Assembly (NCBI GenBank): GCA_016617855.1
Contig: JAECUM010003632.1
Span: 100,615-164,614, forward strand
Source of the DNA: Megalonaias nervosa
Lineage: Eukaryota; Mollusca; Bivalvia; Unionida; Unionidae
Reading direction: 5' to 3'
Length of the DNA stretch: 64,000 bases
Part shown: positions 44,581-56,287 of the stretch, one piece after another
Position numbering within the stretch: the first letter of the stretch is position 1
Layout: each line of letters starts with the position of its first letter
Notes under the pieces: model-generated
Seen by the model: only the letters and a program-made list of their open reading frames with translations
Database searches by the model: none
Told to the model about the DNA's origin: nothing
Made by a program: the position numbers and the translations under genes

Positions 44581-46740
44581 TGAACTATGTCTTAATTTCT
44601 CTAGATTTTATAAATTAACAAAAGATACCTTAGCCATTAACCAACAAGAAAATAATGGGAAACCCTATAGCGAACTAACACCTAACATAGAACAAAATTA
44701 AATCCTTATTTTTTTTTTTTATATAGACACTTTTAAGCAAGATAATAGGGACAGTGAACCTACGCATGGGAGAAGTATGAGACATCGACGTCACAGGGCT
44801 AAGTCACAAGGCGCTATGCGAAGTGGTCAGGCCTGTGAAAGAGCCTCAGAAAATTCCATGTGTAGGAAATGGACACACAGTACATATACATGGGAAATAG
44901 GAACGTCAAAGCAAAAGGGCTACCCATTCTAACCAAAAGTACTAACAAGATTTTTTATCATTATACAATATTTTGGAACTTTGTCTCCATTTTTTGGCGC
45001 GTAGTATAGTTAATATACACTAAAAGAAGGTTGATTGTGGCCTAATTTGGTGTAAATAGAAGTATAATAGGGTTTAAATCGGGAACACGGATGCATCCAA
45101 AAATGTTAAGAGAAGCATACAGAAATTAAATGGAATGTGGCTATTTAACCAGATGCATCCTACCCCTTCCCAATAACTCCCATAAAAGAAAATCAGACGT
45201 CTCACCCAAAGCGCACACAAATAAAAAAATAGGTTTTATTTTCTTTTATGTAAGCGCAACCGTCTCTCATTCAAAATAGAAATCTAAAGAAGGGACTTCA
45301 AAATTCAACATGGAATGGAAAATGACATTTCCAAAGTAAAAACTTTTTTTTTAAACATTAAAAATTTAATGTAGTAGGAAAAAACTTGGGAAAAAAATTT
45401 GATAAATTGCCATCCTCACACAAAAATCTATAGCAAGCATACAATATAGCATTATACAGATAGCAAACACAGGACTTATGGACCCTTGGCAAAGGTCACT
45501 AAATTTCAAAAGGAGAGGGAATCCGATCAAATGACTGAAATTTGATCGGATGAAAAAACCTTTAGATACACTAGGGAAATAAATACCCCGTCAAAAATTT
45601 GCTTTTAGAATAAATTTTTGATCCGAATTCTGTTTTTAAAGTAAACAATGCAACACACCTTAGGGGGACACATATACAGAAAGTACTTTTCTTTTTTTTT
45701 CGGCTAAGTGGCGGGGGGGGGGCGGCATCTGTCTGGTGCCCCCCCCCCCAAAGAAGAACAGTATAACTGTCAATTCAATAGTAAAAATTCTGCACCTATG
45801 CATTAGCAGTTCATATACCAGTTTAACAGTCTTGTAATTTCGGAGAGATTTTTTAAAATACGCAATGAAAGCTTGATTGATATTTAACCCCGAAACCCAT
45901 ATTTCCTGGTGGGAAGCACTTAATAAATCAACCATACTTTTCTGCTGACAAATGTCCCAGATAAACAACGGTTTGTCGAGTTGAATAGGATATCTGATCC
46001 CTCGAGGGGCTGTTCTCCCCGCCCGTCTCAATAGCTCTTTGATTGTACAAGCTAGTATTTTACCTGCAAGAGCGGAGGCCTAACGAGTATCCTAGATTTA
46101 TTGTGAAACATGCTTCTTAATGATTTTTCGTATCTAGTCAATGATGTTTGTGTTTATAGATTGTACTCTCCACTGCGTCTTATTCGCCCTTTTCTCGCTA
46201 CCCCTCCAAACATACGCACGCACACACACTCACGCACGCATGACCACACACACACGCACACACACACAGAGAGCGTAATGAACTCACAAGCATGTCTGTG
46301 CAACGTGTTTAGTTTATATCGTTTTGGACCAAACTCCACTAATCCCATTGTTTATAAACGACTGAATGACCATTTCCAAAACATCAGCGAGTAGCCAGAA
46401 CAATTTAGAATGTAGACACTGCACACACACCCGCCCCCCCCCACTTTATTTAAGATCATGAACACACATTTCATCTCTCATTTTATAAATTAAACTGACT
46501 GGACCTTAGTTGAATCTACAACAAAGAAATATCATGATTCATTGAATTAAACAGGACTACGATAACAGATTGAGAGAAATCTAAAATATTTAACGATCTA
46601 GAATGCAAATTAATAATATGATACGATGTTAGCTTCCTGAAGCACACATACATTCATTGCCGTACCCCATTTTCAGTTTGCATCCACATTATTGAAGACG
46701 ACATATACAGCGTTATTATTGGTTTAAATCAATCCAAGAC
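44581..46740. other. LINE 3' UTR then unrecognised DNA
   Basis: To about 45650 this looks like the 3' UTR of LINE copy 3. Beyond it, a 123-codon minus-strand frame (45660-46031) has no family I recognise and includes homopolymer-coded Gly and Pro. A CA-rich microsatellite lies at about 46214-46268. G and C runs lie at 45711-45723 and 45740-45748. Confidence 0.4.
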
Positions 46741-46750
46741 GTGTGGGCTA

Positions 46751-48965
46751 CATTTATTGCATCCCAAACTACTGAAAAGAATTGCAAGTTCAATTAAGTA
46801 TCCAATGTGGCACATTTTTCTTCATATCTCAAGATTTCCAGATTCTTGGAAATTAAGAAATGCGGCCCCAGTATATAAAAAGATGTGGAACAAATGTCTC
46901 AGATTATTACCGTACATCACTCATTTGTATCTTCGTCCATGGCGTTTGAAAAGTTGTCTATACATAGTTTCATAATTAAATCGTTCAGCACAAATATTGA
47001 TCTCAATCAGGTCTTATTATATATAACGATTTGGTAAGCACTTGAGCAGATAGAGGAACTTATATCTTATCTTTGACATCGTTGATGTCAATGAGTTTAA
47101 TCGTGCTTGGCACTCCGCATTACTCATTAATCTTAAAATGATCGGTAAATAAAGTAGTTTACTGTTGTGGTTACAAGATCGGTATTCAATGTTTATTGTT
47201 GTGGTTACAAGATTATCATTCCTAATAGTTTATTGTTGTGGTTACAAAATCGACATTCAATGTAGTTTATTGTTGTGGTTACAAGATCGGTATTCCATGT
47301 GGTTTACTTCTGTGGTTACAATATTATTCCTGGTAATTTACTGGTTTGGTTACAGGATCGACATTCAAAGTGGTTTACTGTTGTGTGGTTATAATTTCTG
47401 TATTCAAGGTAGTTTACTGTCGTGGTTACAAAATCGTTATTCCTGGTAGTTTACTGTTGTGGTTACAAGATCTTTAGTCAAAGTAGTTAATTATTGTGGT
47501 TACAAGATCTTTAGTCAAAGTAGTTAATTATTGTGGTTACAAGATCGTTACTCCTGGTAGGTTAATGTTGTGGTCACAAGATCGGTATTCAAAGTTGTTT
47601 ACTGTTGTGGTTACAAGATCGTTCTTCAAAGTAATTTACTGTTGTGGTTACAAGATCGCTATTCCTGGTAGTTTACTGTTGCGGTTACAAGATCGTTAAT
47701 CAAAGTAGTTTACTGTTGTGGTTACAAGATCATTATTTCTGGTAGTTTACTGTTGTGGTTACAAGATCGTTATTCAAAGTACTTTACTGCTGTGGTTACA
47801 AGATCGTTATTCAAAGTAGTTTACTGTCGTGGTTAAAAGAGCGGTCTTCAAAGTAGTCTACTGTTGTGGTTACACTATCGGACTTCAAGATGAGTTACTG
47901 ATGTGTGGTTGGTTAGAAGATTGGTATTCAAAGTAGTTTACTGCTGTGGTTACGAGATCGGTATTCACAGTAGTTTACTGTTGTGGTTACAATATTCCTT
48001 GTCATTAGGAAAGTCAAGGGTTGACGCGAATACCCGATTCTCGGATTTCACTCAAAGATTGATCCATGGATCATTATTACTTTTAGAATAAATAAATGAT
48101 ACTGTCAGTGATTATCAATCATCACCCCGGCAATTCGCTGATGATACTAAACTGTATATAATAGTTGAAAATCCAAACGAGGCTGGTCGAATTCTAAATT
48201 CGGACATTCAAACTTTACTCGACTTGTTCCGTCTTTGATCATTGACCTTTAAGCCCATACATAAGTCAATGATCGTAACAAAAACACTTCAAATAATCAT
48301 CCTGTATTGCAGATGTGTAGTAGAGACATTCAGTGAGAATTCCAACATGAGTACTTAGGTATTATATTACCTGTCAATGCTGCTTGTCATGCACATGCCA
48401 AACATCTGTCTGGTAAGGATTGGGAGAAAGCTAATTCTTTGAAGAATTTTAAATATAGATTGGAACGCTTGTCCTTGGAAAAAGTTATAAATTTTATATA
48501 CTTTCCTTGTTTAACTATGTTGTTTGTGTCTGGGGTAACTGTACTATGCAAGAAAAAGAATCATGAGAAAAATCAATTTAGAGGCTATTGAGAAGAGTAA
48601 CAGGTGCTAACAAGGGCGCGGCTAGGTCATTATTGATGAGACAACATAGCAAGATATCGCGAATTTCGATGTTATAAGCATAAACTAATTCAGTTTAAAA
48701 TGTACCATGGTTCTACTCCAAAGTCCAAAGTATTTGCAGGATGTAATTCAACCTTTAGTTAAAAATGAGACACACGCTACTCAATCATCGACTACCTCCT
48801 TTATGTAGAACTACATTTAGTCTAAAAATCTGTTCTGCCTTCCACAAATCAACTGTGGAACACGTTACCAGTTGAAATAACAAATAACGCGTCTATTCAA
48901 AATCTTAAAACTGACGCGAATCGGGATAAACAAAAATTCCTTCGTAGTATTATGACGGTGCTCGA
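46751..48965 (+). pseudogene. Decayed LINE RT interrupted by minisatellite
   Basis: The left part reads LHPKLLKRIASSIKYPM, FPDSWKLRNAAPVYKK and, in another frame, SDYYRTSLICIF (RT fingers). After a 0.85-kb minisatellite the frame resumes with HGSLLLLE, INDTVSD, FADDTKLYIIVENPNEAGRI (RT active site ADD), and later EYLGIILPV, FKYRLERLSLEKV, YKHKLIQF and NTLPVEITNNASIQN. This is the RT-to-C-terminus order of a jockey/CR1-like LINE. Numerous stops and shifts show that it is dead. Its family differs from those of 31-45 kb. Confidence 0.75.
47150..47998. repeat. ~37-bp minisatellite, about 23 units
   Basis: The consensus is approximately gtagtttactgttgtggt followed by tacaagatcgttattcaaa, with period 34-39. 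Units vary by substitution and small indels, and some vary in the 'caaagtag / cctggtag' segment. It lies inside the LINE RT remnant, between finger and palm motifs. Confidence 0.92.
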
Positions 48966-48969
48966 GTGG

Positions 48970-50245
48970 ATCAAGTTCAGTCTACATGGATAAAAACCAA
49001 AAGCAGTAGCTTAACCCACGATTTATTCGTAAACCAGTTTTCTAACAATAGTTATCGCACATGCGGATAAGTAGAAGTAGCTGAACACTGTTAGAATGTT
49101 AAAAAATAAGCAGCTTTAAGACATTGTGTTCTCTTCACATTACCTTACGGACATTCAAATTAATACATTATCCAGCAATCTAATGTACTGAGAAATGTAT
49201 AGGCAGATATTTATGGCAGTGCAAACCTCCATAAAATTATCAAAACATGTTTTATAATTAATACACAGGTCACAACCAAAAATGTGTATTCCATCTTTTC
49301 TTACGGCTATATGATCTCTGAAATCATTGCATATACTGGAACTGATAATGTATATATTTATATTTATCTGTGATCATCTACTTAAGTCAGTAGAAATTTA
49401 ATGATAGTTAAAATTGTATTTAATAGGGATTTTAAGGAAGTTTCCAGCTTTCTATTGAATCCTTGTGTATTATATTGATATAAATCGTCTACAAAAATGA
49501 ATAAATGCTGTACGCCGACCCCCCCCCCCCCAAACAAAAAACAAATACAAAACAAAATAAAATTGGTGGGACATTACCTGGAACTAATCCAGTGTATATA
49601 CATTGTAAATACGGCGCAGTCGAATCCTGTCCTCCACAGCGTACACTCAGTGTCTAGATTATACAGCGTCATACTTTCCATTTGTGCTAAATTTGTTTAG
49701 TCAATTTTGCGTTTGGATGTTCTTTTCATCTATCTCTCTTATTTGAACAAGTTAATGTTTTTCTTCCTTATCTTTTGGTGTTTTTTCTGTTCTTCTCATT
49801 TTGTTCTTCTTCCAAGTCTCTTGATATTACTATTATTACCTGGCTTACACCTTGTTGTCCCACGATTTTATATGCTTTCTTGTCACATGAATTTTGCGGA
49901 TGTCATTCACTTGTTTAGTTATTTTCAGTGCAGAACATTTTCACTCCGACAGATTCGCAGCTGTGAATGCACGTGCACATATATTGCTATAAGATCTCTT
50001 TGCATTTTGTTCAAAATTTGAGCATAAGGAGCAAGAAACCCGTGCGTTGTGGGCCACCTTTTGCAGTCTACTGCATTGCTTTACCCTTTCTTTGCTTTCT
50101 GGGTAGTTTTTAGAACAGTTGGGTACAAGTCCCGTGTAAAAGCATGCTTCGAATAAAATTATATTTTAAACCGTAAAAGATGGACTTTTTACCTTCTTTT
50201 TCCCACAGCATTAAACATCTGAATAAAACCATTTTTAAAAGCATT
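48970..50245. other. AT-rich stretch, nothing recognised
   Basis: There is a C run (about 49519-49528). The open frame at 49707-50021 (+) is hydrophobic and T-rich with no family resemblance, and is probably chance. Confidence 0.35.
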
Positions 50246-50249
50246 TACG

Positions 50250-50660
50250 AGAAACAATCAGCCATTAACACTTAAAAGTTTCCAAAATAAGGAAAATTCA
50301 TTGTCACTAACCCCCAAATATTTATGAAAAATCATTAGCCACTAATAATCAAAATTTTCTCAAATGCCGTAGGACACTAACCGTAAACGTCTCGTAAAAA
50401 TCATCTGACACTGTGACTCAAAATATTAAGAAAGACAGTAGGACACTATACCCTCTCCCACAAATAATTCTTGTGAAAACCCATCGGCCCATAACCCCAA
50501 AGTTTTATTTGAAAAAAATACATCGGCCACTGTCATTAAAAATTTTATGAAAATCGCTGGCCACTAACTCTCAAAGTTTATTAAAACTATCCTCGACTAA
50601 CACTAAATCTTTTTTGGAAAATTCCGTTCACCAATCCTTAGCTCTAAATTTCATGACTTC
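50250..50660. repeat. Degenerate ~36-bp minisatellite
   Basis: About eleven diverged units follow the pattern 'atcggccactaacc', then 'ctcaaagttttatgaaaa'. 'Cac/ccat' anchors fall near 50264, 50302, 50338, 50374, 50408, 50442, 50488, 50526 and 50561. Divergence is high, so it is old. Confidence 0.65.
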
Positions 50661-51654
50661 TAATTTCAAATTTTAACCCTTTTGAAAAAATATATCCTTA
50701 GCTTTACAAAACGCCAGCAAGTCACGAAGCAAAATGAAGATAATGAAGCTTAATATATTTTATATACGACAGTGTAAATTGATCCACTGAAAGAACGTCC
50801 CAGCCATATTTACGTAAAAGGGATAAACGCATCGTGTCCCGAGGACGATCAAGTGCACCGTAATACTTTAGTTGCTCGCTGACCAGAGCTCGCTAGCATC
50901 TGGACATGTGTGTCTATGTACAGACACAGTTGTCCATAGTTGTTTGGATTGAGAAGAATAAAATATATATTAAGACCCCCTTGTCGCATCGTTGTGCTTC
51001 GCTTCCATTAAACCTGTGTCCACTAATGGGCTCTAATTTCCAAGGAGGCTCCAATTTTGATGCAAAAATGAATAAAGTTGTAGCATAATGTACAGGTGTC
51101 TGCGACACTTTTTCTAACTGCTACCATGTGCTGTCACTCTTATACCTTATCAATCATTTACAGACAATACTGGTAATTTTGAAGCTGACCACGTACAATA
51201 TAAATATAATTCTCCTATGACTTTTCATGCATAAAACCCGGTGACCGTACAGTCTTCGTGTTTATTTTCAAACCAGCCAATCATAATTCTCAGTATTGTT
51301 ACCTATTCCATAAATACTGATCGAGGGTTCTGGCTAGATGTTACCATGCACGGACCACGTACCATGCACGGACCACGTACCATGCACGGACCACGTACAC
51401 TACCTGCAAAAAACAAGATGATTATATACGATCCTTTAATCTGAATGCTACCTAACATTTATCGAGTTTTTATATTAGCTAACAAGCTTTGAGACGCCAA
51501 ATACTGGCCCAGATGTTTGGTAGAATATATCCACCACACTTCTAAAGATAGAAATTCCGAGTATGCACCCATGACACCCAGTAACCAGTAATTTTACTCT
51601 GGTCCTAATAAAGCAAATGCATTTAACAGACTTTTCTCAAACCAATCTGTTGTC
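50661..51654. other. Non-coding stretch with small tandem repeat
   Basis: Three perfect 18-bp units accatgcacggaccacgt lie at 51343-51396. Opposed short frames at 50906-51108 have no family resemblance. Nothing else recognised. Confidence 0.45.
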
Positions 51655-51989
51655 AATAGATAGTTGTTCCCGAATTACGTCATCAGCAGCCATATTTGTG
51701 GCATGATGGCAGATTTACCGTGGAGTTTACATGGTGTTTGGAAGTTGAAATAAATTAATGGAAAATCTCAAGATACTGTTACAAGCAATACATGCATAAA
51801 CATAACGCAGATCCAGCTTTCTCTTAGTATCTATATTTGTAATTTATAATTTAATTTTACTTCAGTGTGCCTTGTTAAAAATGGTTAATTTTGGTGGTCG
51901 CATATAGGAGAAACTGCCAGGTTGCCCATTGTCCATGTCAAATGGGCCGAATATCGTCTGCTAGTGACCTTACTGGGAAGCATCTATTA
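51655..51989 (+). repeat. Left arm of 332-bp inverted repeat
   Basis: This is the reverse complement of 56288-56619, with scattered substitutions (many C-to-T) and small indels. It includes 'gtcatcagcagccatatttg' and 'ccaggttgcccattgtcc'. A 17-codon frame from ATGATGGCAGATTT (MMADLPW...GVWKLK-stop) is kept in the right arm as MMVDLLL...GVWKLK-stop. Confidence 0.85.
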
Positions 51990-52279
51990 CTCTCACATTA
52001 ACCTGCCCACAATACGTCATCCTGGCGATACTTTTAGTATTCACATCAGCAACAGAATGCTGAAAATGCTCTTTTAAACATCGATATTAGTGCTATGGTG
52101 ATCGCAGATGATTCCAAAATGGACGCCTTTTGTATTCAGGATAGAAATTTTATACATGTTCGGGTATGACCAATTTGTCAGAGGTACACTTTTATGTGGA
52201 ATTTAAATTAATTATATCACATATCTTAAACAACTTTAAGCATTTAATATAGTAATGACATATGTTTTCAATAAAACTG

Positions 52280-52348
<69 letters not shown>

Positions 52349-53268
52349 TGAAGTTTACTGTAAGTGTAAGAACTATTCTAGTTGTGGTATGCGTTTCCAC
52401 TAGTGTGCGAGAAGGCACCGCAAAACGAGTGTGATTTAAATTAAGAAAAAGACAAAATTTAACAAAATTACAAACGATATTAGGTAAGATATACAGGCGG
52501 CTGCATACTTTATAGATGGTACTTCGTTAAGTTTTGGTTAATGTCACGATTGTCTCTAATCGTGAATGTTAAACGACGTATAGCAGAACATGCTTAATTA
52601 CGATGAATATGACATGTGGTTTACTACATTGGATTCTACGGTGTGTGGAATAGGCCACATATTGGAAAAGAGAGTTGACACTTATTTGTTCAAATAGTTA
52701 TGTACATATTAGTGGTGACTTAGTGACATTTTTCTGTATTTGTGATAACTAGTTATTTATGTTGTTTTGTGTATATGGCATATGAACACTGGATACATTA
52801 GTGTCTATCTTTGCATAGTGTAGTCATTTGCAAAGACATGGGTATTTTAGAAACCAAGACAAAAGGAGGCAGATAAATGTAGTTTGGGATCTACATAAAG
52901 GGAAAATATTACAGCAAAGTCTTCGAGTTCGTACATTTTACCTTGAAGCCATTATTAGGATACCAAGAAAGTGGTTAGGGATTTAAATTCAAGATTCATG
53001 TGTGTTATTGTTTTCGTCATAAAATGCTGCTTTTGGCCAAAACAGGCCTTCATACCTTTTTTATGGGCTACTGTCATGGTTGCTCAGAACTGAATAGAAT
53101 CCATTTTATTTGAAATCCACTTCTCTATGCCACTAAAGGGATTATTCAAAAATGTCAGTGACATTCATTTTTGCTACTCCATACCGCTGCATACTGTATC
53201 AAAGTCTGTGGACAAAAAGGTTGAAGGAGGAGTTTTATGTATTGGAGGCTGTCGAGGAGATGGTGTTT
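51990..53268. other. Stretch inside the inverted repeat
   Basis: It contains a (TA)n microsatellite (52284-52347) and otherwise AT-rich DNA with no recognised gene. Confidence 0.4.
52284..52347. repeat. (TA)n microsatellite
   Basis: About 32 TA units flanked by 'actgaaca' and 'ctgaagttt'. Confidence 0.95.
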
Positions 53269-53276
53269 GGTTACTG

Positions 53277-53490
53277 CAGAGGCGTAGCGAGAATATATGG
53301 CGCCCACGGAAAGCACTAAAATTGCGCCCCTATCAAAGTGGCGCCCACTGCATGACCTAAAATTGCGCCCCTATCAAAGCTTTGAAAGTATAAAAAACTA
53401 TGTTCTGCTCACAGATTTTGCGCCCCCCACCCCCTTCAAGTGGCGCCCACGGTACGTGCGGTGTCTTGCCACACCCTCGCTACGCCTCTG
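53277..53490. mobile_element. 214-bp hAT-like MITE
   Basis: Terminal inverted repeats CAGAGGCGTAGCGAG and CTCGCTACGCCTCTG (15 bp, perfect) are flanked by 8-bp duplications GGTTACTG (53269-53276) and GATTACTG (53491-53498), one mismatch. The 8-bp duplication and CAGxGGCG-type ends indicate hAT. The interior has two copies of 'aaaattgcgcccctatcaaag' (split: aaaattgcgcccc, tatcaaag) and is unusually GC-rich. It has no transposase, so it is non-autonomous. Confidence 0.88.
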
Positions 53491-53498
53491 GATTACTG

Positions 53499-54484
53499 AG
53501 GTAGTATTTAATAGATGTCACCTCTTCTTATCCAAAGACTGGACTTATTTTTAATCCATGATTGCGTATAGCCTTCATAGATGGCTGCCATTGCTGTTTT
53601 TAGATCACAGGATCATGTACAGTACACCCGTAAGGAGAGCGATATGAGTTACCAAATTGCGATTCAGCAACTAATTTTGGATATAGTTTCAATCAAGTGT
53701 ATTTTCTTTATGTTAATTTCACCAAATATATCTGTTAAGTTGTAAATAAATATCCTTTTTGGATAGATTTATGTTTCAAGACTAGTGAGGGTTTTCGAGC
53801 ACTTTTCTAAATTCTCCAATATCGATCACTTTTCCAGGAGTCTTCCAACTTTAAACGGCTTTCTAGCTAAATTACAACCAAACAGTATTTAGGGCGAATC
53901 GGTATCCAGCAAGCCGGTGCACAAACGAGACTACAGAACGTCTGAAACCCAAATCCTTGGGTATACAGAACAACACGTTTCAGATTTAAGAGTCAATATA
54001 GCAAGACAAGTGTTTTGATTTTAATTTTTGATTTCAATTTCTTCTTTACTTTATTTAGTGGGGGGGTTCTGGATTATTTTTATCGTATTAATTTCGCTAG
54101 TTAACAAATTTTAGGATATATACATGCGTAAATGTCTGCATGGCACGGATGCCCATACCACCGACCCTAAAATGTTTGGTGATGGTATAGAGATCGGTGC
54201 TTACAGGCAAGGTCATGAGTGCCGTTTACCCGCGTATCTGGTTCTAATCTCTGTAGAGTACGAATTAAAATTCTCAAACCTGTATGAAAATGCTATTTAT
54301 TTGTATTTATAACAAATACTGTTAGTATTATCAATCATTCTCCCCTAGAATCAAGGGATAGAGCTTTCCGTTCTGTTTGGGATATATATACAAATAATAC
54401 AAATCATATGGCGAATAACAGTCCTTTCAAGTGTACTGGATCCAGCAAGGGATCACGTATGTCAGGGATTGATTTAGATGAATG
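53499..54484. other. Stretch inside the inverted repeat
   Basis: No recognised gene. Short frames such as 54124-54312 (+) have no family resemblance. It has a G run at 54060-54066. Confidence 0.35.
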
Positions 54485-55959
54485 CAATAAACTGACAACG
54501 AACAGTGTAAAACTAGTTCTAACTAGCCTGAGCGCTTTCGACTCTTAATGAGTCTTTTTCAAAGGCATATACAAAACACAGACAAGACAAACAAATAAAA
54601 CAAAAAACCGTAGTGTTTGCAAAACTTTACATGGCTGTTTCCACAGGAATTAAACCTTTAAATGTATTATGTTTCAACTAGTTTATATCAACTTGTTGCG
54701 GAAACTGGAAAATATTTGTATTAACCTAGAAATCGATGAGCCATAACGATATCTGGTATTTGTGTACATTTATGTAAGCGCAAATTACATCCCGGATATT
54801 TCATTGTTACAGTAGTAATTGTAGGCTATTAAGCAAATTTAGAGAATTTTCCAAAAGTAAAATGTGTCGGCTGCAAAAGATAGTTTTATTTGTGCATTGC
54901 TGTCTTTTTCTAGTTTTCTTGGTTTAAATCGCTTGGTTTCAATGTACTAAGGCGGTGTATCCAGTAAGATTCCTTTTCTTTCCTGGTTTCGGAGCTCCAG
55001 TTGGGGTTGTTAGCAATTGCAATAAGTATTATATCACTGAAAGTTTGGCCAGGGGAGGAGAAGTGTTCTGCGACCGGGCTTCTGTACAACTTCTTTGTCA
55101 TCCAGTCAGATCTATGAAGGTTGATCCTTTTGAGTAGCTTTTCAGTTTCTCCGACATACTGAAGGTACAGATCTTACATGTGATGAGAAAAATTACATTC
55201 TCAGTTTTGCACGTTTTGTTTGGACCATGTATGTTTAGTTTTTCTCTAGTCACTGTGGTAGAAAATGTCCTGGTCTTTATCATATATTGACAGGTTTTGC
55301 ATCTTTTATCGCCACAGGAGCCAGATTGACTAGGGTGGTCTTGACTAGTGATTGGCGTTAGCTTCGCAGTGACTAGGATGTCCTTGAGGTTTTTTGGTCT
55401 TCGGTAAGCTACTACAGGTTTGTTTGGAAGGATTAACTTTAGTGCGTCCGACGATTCCACGATGGGCCAGTGTTTCGCGATGATTTTACCAACTTTGGGG
55501 TTGTCTGGATGGTAGGTCAGGATAAATGGTATCCTATCAGCCTTTTCCTTCTCTCTATATTTTAGTAGGTCATCGCGGTTTGTTTGTTTAGCCCCTTGGG
55601 TTGACTCCGCAATCAGGTCTTTGTCGTAGCCTCGGTAAATTAAATGTTTAGATAGCTCTTCAGACCTTTTTAGGAATGTTTCATCGTCGGAGCAAATTCT
55701 GCGTATCCTCAGTGCCTGGCTATATTGAATGTTCCTAATGCAGTGTTTTGGATGACAGCTGGTTGGGAGGCGATACTGGTGTTTGTCGATTTGTCCCAAC
55801 CAGCTGTGATCCAAAGTTTTGCAAACACTACGGTTTTTCTGTTTTCATTTGTTTGTCTTGTCTACTATGTTTTGTATATGCCTTTGAAAAAGACTCATTA
55901 AGAGTCGAAAGCGCTCAGGCTAGTTAGAACTAGTTTTGCACTGTTAGCTGTCAGTTTAT

Positions 55960-55965
<6 letters not shown>
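54485..55965 (-). mobile_element. Penelope-like element, 5'-truncated, inverted ends
   Basis: An RT-linker/GIY-YIG coding remnant on the minus strand is bracketed by ~150-bp inverted copies at 54488-54635 and 55810-55962. The shared text includes the palindrome ctagttctaactag, then 'gcctgagcgctttcgactc', 'ttaatgagtctttttcaaagg' and 'gtagtgtttgcaaaacttt'. Inverted terminal structures of this kind are known for Penelope pseudo-LTRs. A (TA)n tract adjoins the right end. Confidence 0.82.
54910..55814 (-). pseudogene. Penelope-like RT C-terminus and GIY-YIG nuclease, one frameshift
   Basis: From 55814 the frame reads DKHQYRLPTSCHPKHC, YSQALRIRRICSDDETF, FILTYHPDNPKVGKI and AYRRPKNLKDILVTAKL. These are the post-RT region typical of Penelope elements. 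Next comes the Cys-rich linker SCGDKRCKTC and CKTENVIFLITCKIC. Immediately after, the frame shifts; in the next frame LQYVGETEKLLKR and LHRSDW show the GIY-YIG endonuclease, followed by PVAEHFSSPGQTF and ESYWIHRLSTLKP, ending at 54910. One indel near 55155 separates the two parts. The RT catalytic core is missing by 5' truncation. Confidence 0.88.

Positions 55966-56033
<68 letters not shown>
55966..56033. repeat. (TA)n microsatellite
   Basis: About 34 TA units lie directly next to the 5' end of the Penelope-like element. Confidence 0.95.
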
Positions 56034-56036
<3 letters not shown>

Positions 56037-56287
56037 TTGCTCCCATATTATACACAGGATCCTTTTTCATGGGTGTGAAATATTTATATATTCATCATTT
56101 AGTTCTTGTCCTCAAAGAAGATTTACTTACAACTCCCAAGTGTATAAATGTAAAGGAGTTCGCCTTGACGTCAGAATACATTGCTGTTGTAATGCTTCGT
56201 CTGGGTTATCACTGGTACGTTTTACCCAGCTTTAATTGTGTGTAGTCATTGGATGAGTTTATTTTCTCTTTATGTATCAGGCTTTTC

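Larger units (their letters stand above)
40180..45650 (+). mobile_element. Tx1/L1-like LINE copy 3, decayed, with nested SINE
   Basis: It contains a remnant of a charged ORF1 tail (about 40302-40505), an ORF2 in pieces (40577-44110) and a long 3' UTR. The 3' UTR has two copies of a structured repeat (44195-44580) and a terminal segment similar to LINE copy 1. A SINE sits in the endonuclease region. Both ends are approximate. Confidence 0.65.

Noticed and set aside
45660..46031. Minus-strand 123-codon frame
   Set aside because: Contains poly-Gly and poly-Pro encoded by homopolymers; the middle (IWDICQQKSMVDLLSAS) looks protein-like but I recognise no family and see no splice context.
46110..46394. 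94-codon frame with His/Thr repeats
   Set aside because: Product of the CA-rich microsatellite.
47150..47998. CRISPR-like look of the 37-bp repeats
   Set aside because: No unique spacers between conserved repeats; the whole unit is tandem and the context is an animal LINE.
49707..50021. 104-codon hydrophobic frame, possible membrane protein
   Set aside because: Hydrophobicity follows from T-rich DNA; no family, no codon bias, no neighbouring exons.
54488..54635. Hammerhead ribozyme
   Set aside because: The GAAA and one stem fit, but the essential CUGANGA box is not matched; reported only as a structure to test.
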